DNA from: Atopobiaceae bacterium UBA7016
GTDB lineage: Bacteria > Actinomycetota > Coriobacteriia > Coriobacteriales > Atopobiaceae
NCBI GenBank assembly: GCA_002449555.1
Contig: DJXA01000083.1
Location: 1 to 6,000 of the forward strand
Length of the DNA: 6,000 nucleotides
Direction: 5' to 3'
Shown piece after piece: positions 1 to 5,851 of the stretch. Made by a program: the position numbers and the translations under genes. The notes under the pieces are model-generated. The model was not told the DNA's origin, did not search any database, and worked only from the letters and a program-made list of their open reading frames with translations. Position 1 is the first letter of the stretch; every line of letters starts with the position of its first letter.

Positions 1-1295
1 AGCAGGTTTTGCAAACCAACTTCGTAAAACGGTTCAACGTGTGTAAGATTTGCCACAACATATGACGTGATGGACACCACCGAAACCGCCAAAAGCGCGT
101 CAAGCGTACCCGTAAGCTCGAAGCACAGCACCACGGCCGAGACCGGAGCGCGCACCGCGCCGGCAAAGAGCCCCGCGATGCCAAAGACCATGAAGTTGGC
201 CACGTAATGGTCAGGGACGCCCGGAAGCGCCACCGTGGCAAGGCCAAAGCCCATGCCGGCAAGCGAGCCCAGCACCACCAGCGGAAACAGCGTGCCGCCC
301 GGAGCACCAGAGCCATAGCACAGCGTGGTAAAGAGATACTTCCCCACCAGCAGGAACAGAACCGCGCTCAGCGTGAGTCCCTCAGGTGCGAGCATGTTCT
401 CGACGATAGCGTCGCCGCCACACATGAGGTCAGGAAACCAGAAGGCAGCGAACCACGCGACTGCAAACGCGACAACGTAGCGCGAGAACGGCAGATATCC
501 CTTCAGCTTTCCGAAGAGCTTTTCCTGACACGCGAACATTCCCGCATTGTGCAGCGCGCCCAGAAGACCGCACAGCGCGCCAAAAACCACGAGTATGGGA
601 TAGTACGCGTGCGGAAGGTCGCGAGTAAACGTGAAGCTCAGGACTGGCTGGACGCCCAGCACCTGCGACACGAGGAAGTCAGCCGCCAACGACGAGCACA
701 TGGCCGAGATCACGAGCGGCGCGGTAAACTCGCGGTGAATCTCCTCCACGGCAAAGAGCACGCCCGTGAGCGGGGCATGGAAGGCCGCGGACATGCCCGC
801 GGCAGCTCCGCAGGTCACAAGGAGCCGCTCCTCTCCCCTTTCCTTGTGCAGCAGACGAGAGATGGCCTTGCCCGACATGCCGCCCAGCTGCACGCTGGGA
901 CCCTCACGGCCGAGCGAAAGGCCAGCGAACGCACAGAGGGTTCCCTCGACAAACTTGGCGGCCAACACGCGGTGCCACGGTGCGTCCACACGGTCCATAA
1001 CCTCGGCATCTACCTGCGGAATGCCCGAGCCAGACGTCGCGGGCTCCCACTTCACTAGGGAGCAGACCACCAGACAGATGCCCAGCAGGGCAACGGCCCA
1101 CAGGACGTGGCCCAAAAAGCTTTGCGCGGCAAGGCTCGTGATCTGCCGCAACAGACGCTCGGCGTTAGACAGGGCAAGGCGATACAGGGTGATGACGCCA
1201 CCAGCTAAAAGGCCGACGAGGATACCCTCACCGACCATAGCCATCTGGAAGCGTCGCGAAAGGCGCCTCGGAATAGGACTCGTGCTGACTTCCAT
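1..1295 (-). CDS. ClC-family chloride/proton antiporter (3' end cut by window edge)
   Basis: This is a membrane H+/Cl- exchanger of the ClC (EriC/ClcA) family. I translated the minus strand from ATG at 1295: 431 complete codons with no stop before base 1. Family signatures appear in order: GSGIP at residues 89-93 (selectivity-filter serine S90), GREGP at 129-133 (external gating glutamate E131), LFAVEE at 180-185 (proton-pathway glutamate E184/E185), GAPGGTLFP at 330-338, and EPFYE near 421-425 with Y424 matching the conserved pore tyrosine. GREGP rather than GREGT argues for a chloride rather than a fluoride exchanger. Retention of both glutamates fits an antiporter, not a channel. The transport core is essentially complete; whether a C-terminal TrkA_C or CBS domain follows cannot be seen. 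The start has GGAAAG about six bases upstream, and an in-frame TAA lies just above. It follows the NlpC/P60 gene by 38 bp with no terminator-like hairpin, so cotranscription is plausible. Confidence 0.95.
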   Translation of the reverse strand, partial: MEVSTSPIPRRLSRRFQMAMVGEGILVGLLAGGVITLYRLALSNAERLLRQITSLAAQSFLGHVLWAVALLGICLVVCSLVKWEPATSGSGIPQVDAEVMDRVDAPWHRVLAAKFVEGTLCAFAGLSLGREGPSVQLGGMSGKAISRLLHKERGEERLLVTCGAAAGMSAAFHAPLTGVLFAVEEIHREFTAPLVISAMCSSLAADFLVSQVLGVQPVLSFTFTRDLPHAYYPILVVFGALCGLLGALHNAGMFACQEKLFGKLKGYLPFSRYVVAFAVAWFAAFWFPDLMCGGDAIVENMLAPEGLTLSAVLFLLVGKYLFTTLCYGSGAPGGTLFPLVVLGSLAGMGFGLATVALPGVPDHYVANFMVFGIAGLFAGAVRAPVSAVVLCFELTGTLDALLAVSVVSITSYVVANLTHVEPFYEVGLQNL

Positions 1296-1333
1296 GACTC
1301 TTTCCAGAAACGAGTTTTAGGACAGTACTAAAC

Positions 1334-2503
1334 CTAGGGCATGACGAAGGGGCCGCCGCCATAGCAGGACCACACGGGGTCGATGCTGACGGTACGGCCG
1401 AAGGTGGGAGCATGAATCATCATGCCGCCGCCGATGTAGATGCCCACGTGGTTATACTCAGAATCGGTAAACAGCAGGTCGCCGTAGGACAGGTTCTCCA
1501 TGCCGTACTTCCAGAGGCCGGCGTCCTGGATGGCCCACGCGAGCGACTCGCACCCGCGGCGCCAGCTGCCGTCGCCGAAGCAGTACGACACAAGGCCCGA
1601 GCAGTCAAATCCGCCGTTCCAGGGGCCATAGCCACCCCATACGTACGGCCAGCCCAGGCAGGAGTACGCAGACGCGACTCCCCCGCCAGGATACGGATCG
1701 CTGCCGTAGTCAACGCTCGGGGTCTCCTGTTGCTGAGGCTCCTCGACGTAGGTCTCCTGCTGGGTCTCTTCTTGCGGGGCCGGCGTCTCGGTCTGCGTCT
1801 GCTCGGACGTCTCGGACGTGCTCGATGTCTCCTCGATGGCCGCAACGGCCGTAGCGATGCCGGCGTTCGCGGCCTCCGCCTCAGCCTGAGCCGCAGCCTC
1901 GGCAGCTGCCGCCGCAGCAAGTTCGGCTTGCACCTGGGCGTCCAGCTCGTTGTAGTACGCGCGAGCCTCCTCAACCAGGCTCTGGTACTCGGCAACCTTG
2001 CCCTCGGCCTCGCTGACTCGGGCAGCCTGCGCGTCGCGCTGCTCCGTGAGCGCACCCAGCTGGGTCTGCAACTCCTCCTCAAGCGCGTTGACCTGGTTGA
2101 TCTGCGCAACCTCGCTCTCGTTGACCTTGCGCATGTAATAGAAGCGGCTCACGAGGTCCTCAAGCGAGGAAGAGCTGAGCACAAACTCGAGCGCGTCAAA
2201 GCCGCCCGTCTTGTACCCACTGCGCACGTGCTGCGAAAGCAGCGAACGCGCGGCGGTCAGCTCGACCTGGGTCTGGTCAATGCTCTCCTGCGTGCGGTCC
2301 ATCTCGTTATCGGTGGCCTCAAGCTGAGCGCTGAGGTCGGAAAGCTCGCCCTGCACGGTGGCAAGGTCGTTACCCAGCGATGAGAGACGCTCCTGTGCGG
2401 CCGCAAGATCGCTCTGCGGGTCGGCGAAGGCAAGCGTGGAGACGCCACCGAAGGCAAGCGCAAACGTAAGGCCGCAGCAAACGGCCCGGTTGGCAAGCGA
2501 CAT
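1334..2503 (-). CDS. Secreted coiled-coil NlpC/P60 peptidoglycan endopeptidase
   Basis: A 389-residue exported cell-wall hydrolase, expected to cleave peptide stems of peptidoglycan in growth or daughter-cell separation. Residues 1-27 form a signal peptide ending in AFA before D28. Residues 28-195 are heptad-rich coiled coil, as in PcsB/SagA/RipA-type proteins. An Ala/Glu-rich stretch (about 193-225) and a Thr/Glu/Gln/Pro-rich linker (about 224-265) follow. The NlpC/P60 domain covers about 275-389, with catalytic C301 in FDCSGLV, H352 in NHVGIYIG and H364 in MIHAP. No LysM, SH3 or other wall-binding domain is visible. An in-frame ATG at 2530 would add nine residues, but the only good ribosome binding site, AAAGGA, lies six bases before the ATG at 2503, so that start is preferred. 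The coiled coil probably restrains activity until a partner such as FtsEX or a divisome protein engages it; that is inferred from PcsB/RipA-like proteins, and no partner is encoded here. Confidence 0.93.
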   Translation of the reverse strand: MSLANRAVCCGLTFALAFGGVSTLAFADPQSDLAAAQERLSSLGNDLATVQGELSDLSAQLEATDNEMDRTQESIDQTQVELTAARSLLSQHVRSGYKTGGFDALEFVLSSSSLEDLVSRFYYMRKVNESEVAQINQVNALEEELQTQLGALTEQRDAQAARVSEAEGKVAEYQSLVEEARAYYNELDAQVQAELAAAAAAEAAAQAEAEAANAGIATAVAAIEETSSTSETSEQTQTETPAPQEETQQETYVEEPQQQETPSVDYGSDPYPGGGVASAYSCLGWPYVWGGYGPWNGGFDCSGLVSYCFGDGSWRRGCESLAWAIQDAGLWKYGMENLSYGDLLFTDSEYNHVGIYIGGGMMIHAPTFGRTVSIDPVWSCYGGGPFVMP

Positions 2504-2509
2504 CAGTCG

Positions 2510-2515
2510 TCCTTT
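2510..2515 (-). promoter_or_regulatory. Ribosome binding site deciding the NlpC/P60 start
   Basis: On the minus strand AAAGGA stands six bases before the ATG at 2503. The two upstream in-frame ATGs (2518 and 2530) have no comparable purine run. The site lies inside the longer frame, so this choice shortens the protein to a clean signal peptide with a single positive charge (Arg6). Confidence 0.75.
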
Positions 2516-2523
2516 CATGTGAG

Positions 2524-2538
2524 GCGCCAAACTGGCGC
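2524..2538 (-). repeat. Small perfect hairpin in the NlpC/P60 leader
   Basis: GCGCCA and TGGCGC form a 6-bp perfect stem around a 3-base loop. The hairpin lies 8 bases upstream of the AAAGGA ribosome binding site. If transcribed it would sit in the 5' leader; it could affect translation or serve as a protein-binding palindrome. I found no convincing -10 box nearby: a TTGACA (2555-2560, minus strand) has no recognisable partner at normal spacing. Confidence 0.5.
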
Positions 2539-2594
2539 GGAAGAATCAAAGATGTGTCAATCTTGCCACAAAGTCTGCTTTAGACGCCAAACTG
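2525..2594. repeat. Two 10-bp direct repeats upstream of the NlpC/P60 gene
   Basis: CGCCAAACTG occurs at 2525-2534 and again at 2585-2594, start to start exactly 60 bp apart. The first copy overlaps the leader hairpin. The spacing is near six helical turns, so two bound protein dimers could share a face, but this may be chance. Apart from these and the hairpin, the 2504-2630 interval holds nothing I can name. Confidence 0.4.
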
Positions 2595-2629
2595 CACGGT
2601 AACTCTAGCTAAGCGCCACGCGACAAGAT

Positions 2630-2704
2630 GGTGGGGACTGTATCAATAGTCCCCTGAGCATATGGCCCGCAACCACAGAACTGGCTGTGGTTGCGGGCCA
2701 TCGT
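2630..2704 (+). repeat. Intergenic hairpin element, left copy of an inverted pair
   Basis: This 75-bp segment matches the reverse complement of 4446-4520 at 64 of 75 positions with no gaps, including 25 consecutive identical bases (2653-2677 against 4473-4497). It holds two hairpins: GGGGACT (2633-2639) with AGTCCCC (2648-2654), and a 17-bp perfect stem (2662-2678 with 2685-2701) around a 6-base loop. It starts 21 bp beyond the stop of the CPBP gene. In minus-strand RNA no U-run follows the long stem, so it is not a canonical intrinsic terminator, though it could stop, process or stabilise the transcript. It resembles BIME/REP or MITE-type intergenic repeats. It is not obvious that this copy has the outer terminal repeat seen in the other one. 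Confidence 0.8.
2662..2701 (-). terminator. Strong 17-bp hairpin after the CPBP gene, possible 3' end signal
   Basis: The arms 2662-2678 and 2685-2701 are perfectly complementary and rich in G+C, with a 6-base loop. It lies 24 bases after the CPBP stop codon. The lack of a trailing U-tract means intrinsic termination is uncertain; RNA stabilisation or Rho-assisted termination would fit equally well. Confidence 0.4.
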
Positions 2705-2725
2705 GTTCCTTACAAGCTGCTTGGG

Positions 2726-3520
2726 CTATCTATCCCAAATCTCACTCCAGATGCGGTCGATCTTGTCGTGCATCGCCGGACGGATGAGGTAGAGGCCGGC
2801 GCAACCGAACGCGACTTCAATCACCACCGCAACCATCAGGCCAAGGGAAATGCCTTCATTCGTCATGATGCCATTTACGACGGTGGGATCGGTCGTGAAC
2901 GAAATATAGTCCCACGCGGCATGTAAGAGAATTGGCACAAGGACGTTGCCCGTCCTCAGAAACACAGCGACGAAGAAGAACGCAGCGAAGGTCGTTGCGA
3001 CAGCCTGAAGTATCCCGATCTCAATACGTGCGCCGTTGAACACGTTGCCGACATGGATCACGCCGAAGATGATCGAGGTAACGAGGACGGTGGTGAAGAC
3101 CCTCTTCTCCCTGGGAAGGTAACCCATGCCGATGGGCACCGCAAGACCCCTGAACCACGTCTCCTCGACGAAGCCCGCAGCGAGCGCCATGGAAAGGCTC
3201 AGCAACGTCGGGTTGAAGTAGAAGCCATAGTCAACCCAGCCTGAGACGAGCGTCGCTGCGACCTTAGCCACCCACGGAAGCAAGAGGATGCCCAATTCCG
3301 CCAGGCTCGTCCTCAATGTGAAGACACCCTTGAACTCAGGAGAGAACCACCGTTTAAAGAGGAACAGGATACCGACGGCAACGATGCAGGAGGCGAAGTT
3401 GCTGGCAACTTTGCCGAGGCCCAGGGCTTCCGGTATCAACGTTAGGACCATAGCGAAGGGTGCCGTGAGGACCATGGCGGCAATCGGCCACCTCTCGCAG
3501 ATGATGTGTTTCCCGCCCAT
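2726..3520 (-). CDS. CPBP family intramembrane metalloprotease (CAAX/Abi type)
   Basis: A 264-residue polytopic membrane protein with all three motifs of the CPBP (PF02517, CAAX prenyl protease 2/Abi) family: EExxxR as E119-E120...R124 in GFVEETWFRGL, FxxxH as F152...H156 in IFGVIHVGN, and HxxxD as H200...D204 in LLHAAWDYI. The glutamates and histidines form the active site in this family, so the enzyme should be active. Hydrophobic segments lie at about 11-30, 40-55, 74-94, 105-118, 141-158, 170-188, 191-210 and 225-246. The substrate is unknown; bacterial members include bacteriocin self-immunity and maturation proteins, and nothing here identifies a peptide partner. ATG at 3520 is preceded by AGAGAGGA at good spacing. 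The gene follows the PrsW gene by 24 bp, so the two form an operon. Base composition is lower in GC than most of the flanks. Confidence 0.92.
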   Translation of the reverse strand: MGGKHIICERWPIAAMVLTAPFAMVLTLIPEALGLGKVASNFASCIVAVGILFLFKRWFSPEFKGVFTLRTSLAELGILLLPWVAKVAATLVSGWVDYGFYFNPTLLSLSMALAAGFVEETWFRGLAVPIGMGYLPREKRVFTTVLVTSIIFGVIHVGNVFNGARIEIGILQAVATTFAAFFFVAVFLRTGNVLVPILLHAAWDYISFTTDPTVVNGIMTNEGISLGLMVAVVIEVAFGCAGLYLIRPAMHDKIDRIWSEIWDR

Positions 3521-3544
3521 GGCAGTTCCTCTCTTGACGGTTGG

Positions 3545-4345
3545 CTAGCGTCGGATGTGCTTTCCCTGCTTCACCGGTTCTTCGGACCCGTCCACAAAGG
3601 TCATGTCACAGCACAACTTGCAGTCTCTAGCAGCCTTCTTGAAGACAACGACCTGCAACACGATAGCGCCAATCACGACGGCGACACCCAGCGCTATGAA
3701 AACGTTATCGATAGCGCCCATTGAGTTGATGTGCTTGAGAGCAGGGTTAGCAACGGTGAACGCATCGAATACGGTGTGCAGAATCGTGCCGACGCTCAGG
3801 CCGGCAATGATGTTTGGCACAACGCCAGGCTGCCCGTTCTCCCGCCTGTAGCGCGCCGAGCCGAGGAACGCGCCCATGATCATGTTGAACGTCATGTGGC
3901 CAGCCACCAAAGGTATTCTGAGTGGGTTCACACCGTCGGTGATGTAGCCCATCTCTTCGGCGATGGTGAAGCCAAGTCCAACTGCGGCGCCAATGAGGAT
4001 GTACTCGTAGACGTTACGCACCCGCTTGTGGAAGATGAAGATGAGAAGCAGCATCATCAGGCATTTGAACGCCTCCTCTGGAAAGGCGGCCAGGATGAAG
4101 GCGGAGAAGAACGAGCCAAACACCCCCTCTGCCAGCGGACTCTGTGCAAGCTGAGGCAATATACCGTTCATCCCAATGAGATAGGCAGGGATGCAGACGT
4201 TGTACACGATCAGACCACCGATGACGGGAACGATGGCAATGGGGAGCCATGCAGGTTTCGGCACCTCCTGCTTGTAGAGCTTGAAGTAGAGCACTCCTAG
4301 GATTACGACCGAAATCGCCATCTGAATGGTTCCGAAAATGTCCAT
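3545..4345 (-). CDS. PrsW-family intramembrane metalloprotease
   Basis: A 266-residue multi-pass membrane protein with the PrsW (PF13367) motif series: FPEEAFK with E90, E91 and K94; TIAEEMGY with E130 and E131; GHMTFN with H150; and LHTVFDAF with H190xxxD194. All putative catalytic residues are present. Membrane segments fall at about 7-24, 32-57, 74-88, 95-106, 114-131, 146-162, 176-196 and 212-235. B. subtilis PrsW cuts the anti-sigma factor RsiW, but no anti-sigma gene is in this window, so the substrate is unknown. The tail (236-266) is basic then mixed and carries a Cys cluster, CKLCC at 242-246, which I do not regard as part of the family core. ATG at 4345 has AGAGGAG about six bases upstream. 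It is the first gene of a pair with the CPBP protease, a member of the same superfamily. The pair is bounded on both sides by inverted hairpin elements. Confidence 0.9.
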   Translation of the reverse strand: MDIFGTIQMAISVVILGVLYFKLYKQEVPKPAWLPIAIVPVIGGLIVYNVCIPAYLIGMNGILPQLAQSPLAEGVFGSFFSAFILAAFPEEAFKCLMMLLLIFIFHKRVRNVYEYILIGAAVGLGFTIAEEMGYITDGVNPLRIPLVAGHMTFNMIMGAFLGSARYRRENGQPGVVPNIIAGLSVGTILHTVFDAFTVANPALKHINSMGAIDNVFIALGVAVVIGAIVLQVVVFKKAARDCKLCCDMTFVDGSEEPVKQGKHIRR

Positions 4346-4394
4346 GCGTGTCTCCTCTCTTGCCTATCCACGTGTACCGAAAACAGGGTCCATC

Positions 4395-4404
4395 GACATA
4401 TGTC
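4395..4404. promoter_or_regulatory. 10-bp palindrome upstream of the PrsW gene
   Basis: GACATATGTC is a perfect palindrome 50-59 bp before the PrsW start codon. Position and symmetry would suit a repressor or activator site. On the minus strand TATAGG just upstream is a weak -10 candidate whose -35 region would fall in the outer arm of the neighbouring repeat. Promoter assignment here is a guess. Confidence 0.3.
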
Positions 4405-4415
4405 CTATACAAGAA

Positions 4416-4516
4416 GGGGCTCTATCAAAAGCCTCTGGCGCACAAACGATGGCCCACAACCACGGCAGGTTTTGTGGTTGCGGGCCATATGCTCAGGTAG
4501 CTTTTGATAGAGCCCC
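4416..4516 (-). repeat. 101-bp nested palindromic element, right copy (MITE-like)
   Basis: GGGGCTCTATCAAAAGC at 4416-4432 is perfectly reverse-complemented at 4500-4516, giving 17-bp terminal inverted repeats. Inside lies a 15-bp stem (4449-4463 with 4474-4488, 10-base loop). Its single mismatch on the plus strand (a4456/c4481) becomes a G-U wobble in minus-strand RNA, so the fold survives in the direction of transcription of the surrounding genes. The inner part, extended to 4446-4520, is the inverted partner of 2630-2704. The element starts 30 bp past the apt stop codon and ends 70 bp before the PrsW start. No matching 8-bp target duplication is seen at 4408-4415 and 4517-4524. It could be a remnant MITE, a BIME-like unit or a complex terminator for apt; in minus-strand RNA the outer stem is followed by only a weak U-rich run (UUCUU). 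Confidence 0.8.
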
Positions 4517-4545
4517 CACCTAGACCTTTATGTGACTATCTGCGC

Positions 4546-5079
4546 TTAGTCGACCTTGATCAGGGTGAAGATCTCCTGATCGTACTCCTGGCCGATGATC
4601 TCGCGCGGGTTGAGGTACGCAAGCTCGAGGATGAAGGCGAAGCCAGCGACCTCGGCGCCCGTCTGCTCCACCAGCTGGGCCGTGGCAACGCAGGTGCCGC
4701 CGGTGGCCACCAGGTCGTCAACAATCAGGACGCGGTCGTCGGGACCAAGGGCGTCCTTGTGCATCTCCAGCACGTCGGTGCCGTACTCAAGCGCGTACTC
4801 CTGGCTGTACACGTCGCGAGGCAGCTTGCCAGGCTTGCGCGCGGGAACGAAGCCCACGCCCAGGCGATAGGCGATCGGCGCGCCCACGAGGAAGCCACGA
4901 GCCTCGGAGCCCACCACGGCCGTGATGCCCTTGCCCATGAAGTGATCGGCGATCTCGTCAATCGAGGCTGCCAGACCCTGAGGGCTCGCGATGAGCGGCG
5001 TGATGTCCTTGAAGATGACGCCGGGCTCCGGGTAGTCAGGGATGTCGATGATGAAGCTCTCAAGGTCGACGCTGGACAT
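4546..5079 (-). CDS. apt: Adenine phosphoribosyltransferase
   Basis: Cytosolic purine salvage enzyme converting adenine and PRPP to AMP and pyrophosphate. The 177 residues are the usual length for bacterial Apt. The N-terminal IPDYPEPGVIFKDITPL (13-29) is the family hallmark; SEARGF (58-63) contributes to substrate binding; ARKPGKLP (80-87) and EYALEYGTDVLEMH (94-107) form the flexible loop and following strand; VLIVDDLVATGGT (117-129) is the PRPP-binding motif with D121-D122 and the TGGT loop. ATG at 5079 is preceded by AAAGGA at six bases. The gene begins 40 bp after the MerR-type regulator with no hairpin between, so it is probably the last gene of the FHA-merR-apt transcript. The 3' end runs into the 101-bp palindromic element. 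In many bacteria apt sits with relA or secDF; here it follows a regulator pair instead. Family assignment is secure. Confidence 0.97.
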   Translation of the reverse strand: MSSVDLESFIIDIPDYPEPGVIFKDITPLIASPQGLAASIDEIADHFMGKGITAVVGSEARGFLVGAPIAYRLGVGFVPARKPGKLPRDVYSQEYALEYGTDVLEMHKDALGPDDRVLIVDDLVATGGTCVATAQLVEQTGAEVAGFAFILELAYLNPREIIGQEYDQEIFTLIKVD

Positions 5080-5095
5080 GGGGGTTCCTTTCTCG

Positions 5096-5112
5096 TTGTT
5101 GCATTTGTTGCA
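5096..5112. repeat. Short tandem repeat in the merR-apt gap
   Basis: TTGTTGCA occurs at 5096-5103 and again at 5105-5112, nine bases apart. It lies in the 40-bp space just before the apt ribosome binding site. It may be chance, or a regulator site for apt; no promoter can be argued from it. Confidence 0.3.
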
Positions 5113-5119
5113 GGGCCGA

Positions 5120-5845
5120 CTAGCTGGTCATGCCCTTGAACGACTGTTTGATCTGGCGCGTGATGAGCGCGTCACGCACCCGATTGGTGAGGAGCAGCAT
5201 CTCGTTGAACGCCGCGTCGAACTGCTGGCGCGCCTCCTCGGTCTGCTCGACCGCTCCCATTCCGGTGCGCGCGTAGACGATGAGCGCCTGCTCGAACATG
5301 GAGCTCTCGCGATTTGCCGCCGTGACGTACTGCCGCAGGTTCTTGGCGCCGATGCCAAAGCGACGCAGCTCCTCGCAGGTACGGATGAGCGCGAAGTCCT
5401 TGCCATCAACGAGGTCGCGCCCGTGCGGCGAGCGCTGCAGCGTGATGACGCCCGCCTCAGAAAGCTGCTTTACAAACGTCACGGAGACGCCCAGCAGCTC
5501 GGGCACGCGGTCGATGGCGTGCAGCTTGTTGACCACTTCCTCGCTGTCCACCTCGCTTGCCATGGTGGCCGCCTCGGCCGAAGGCATCGACGTGGTGGCC
5601 TCGCCGCGCTCAAGCTCCTCCTTGATGACGGAGAGCGGCATGAAGCGGTTCTTCTGCAGGTAGAGGATGGTCTCCAGGCGCTTGACGTCGTTCTGCGAGT
5701 ACAGGCGGTAGCCGCCCGGCGTGCGCGACGGGTTAAGGAGTCCCTCGTCCTCGAGGTAGCGCACCTTTGAGACAGACAGGTCCGGATAGCGCTCTTGCAG
5801 GCGCTTCACGACCTTACCTATGGTGAGGTATCCGGCATCTGTCAT
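5120..5845 (-). CDS. MerR-family transcriptional regulator, Rv1828/FtsR-like
   Basis: A 241-residue DNA-binding regulator. Residues 7-50 form a MerR winged helix-turn-helix, including the conserved KVRYLEDEGLL and RTPGGYRLYS wing, followed by the usual helix (about 52-66). A Ser/Ala-rich linker (about 82-100) joins a second region, about 104-176, whose pattern (ELLGVSVTFVKQLSEAGVI, then GRDLVDGKDFALI...) looks like a second, diverged winged helix. The rest is helical. No metal-binding cysteines are present; there is one Cys (C157). Length, layout and the FHA gene directly upstream match Mycobacterium Rv1828 and Corynebacterium FtsR, the latter linked to ftsZ control. A role in cell division regulation is inferred by this similarity. 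ATG at 5845 is six bp after the FHA stop, and its GGGGGAG ribosome binding site lies inside the FHA coding end, so translation is probably coupled. Confidence 0.93.
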   Translation of the reverse strand: MTDAGYLTIGKVVKRLQERYPDLSVSKVRYLEDEGLLNPSRTPGGYRLYSQNDVKRLETILYLQKNRFMPLSVIKEELERGEATTSMPSAEAATMASEVDSEEVVNKLHAIDRVPELLGVSVTFVKQLSEAGVITLQRSPHGRDLVDGKDFALIRTCEELRRFGIGAKNLRQYVTAANRESSMFEQALIVYARTGMGAVEQTEEARQQFDAAFNEMLLLTNRVRDALITRQIKQSFKGMTS

Positions 5846-5851
5846 AACGCG

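Noticed and set aside
207..1058. Plus-strand open frame (283 codons) opposite the ClC gene
   Set aside because: Arg/His-rich translation with no family signature; the minus strand over the same bases has every ClC motif in order.
1420..2109. Minus-strand Arg/Ser/Pro-rich frame inside the NlpC/P60 gene
   Set aside because: A frame-shifted reading of the same strand with extreme arginine content; no ribosome binding site or domain.
1412..2383. Long plus-strand open frame (323 codons) opposite the NlpC/P60 gene
   Set aside because: It is the antisense shadow of a GC-rich coding gene: Leu/Arg-rich low-complexity translation, no recognisable domain, while the minus strand gives a complete signal peptide and NlpC/P60 active site.
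2555..2560. TTGACA on the minus strand as a -35 box for the NlpC/P60 gene
   Set aside because: At 16-18 bp spacing the sequence is G+C-rich hairpin (CGCCAG region), not a -10 box, so a promoter call is not supported.
2504..2660. Possible cyclic-di-AMP (ydaO-type) riboswitch before the wall hydrolase
   Set aside because: Such riboswitches often precede NlpC/P60 genes in Actinomycetota, but the leader is too short and lacks the conserved core I would expect.
4326..4523. Plus-strand 65-codon frame across the 101-bp element
   Set aside because: It runs through both palindrome arms and the PrsW start, has no ribosome binding site and no recognisable product.
4408..4524. Target-site duplication around the 101-bp element
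   Set aside because: The eight bases on either side (tacaagaa and cacctaga) do not match, so there is no direct evidence of a transposition event.
4504..5139. Plus-strand open frame opposite apt
   Set aside because: It lies antisense to a securely identified apt gene and its translation has no recognisable features.
5042..5770. Plus-strand open frame (242 codons) opposite the MerR gene
   Set aside because: Leu/Arg/His-rich antisense shadow; the minus strand encodes the MerR wing motif and couples to the FHA gene.
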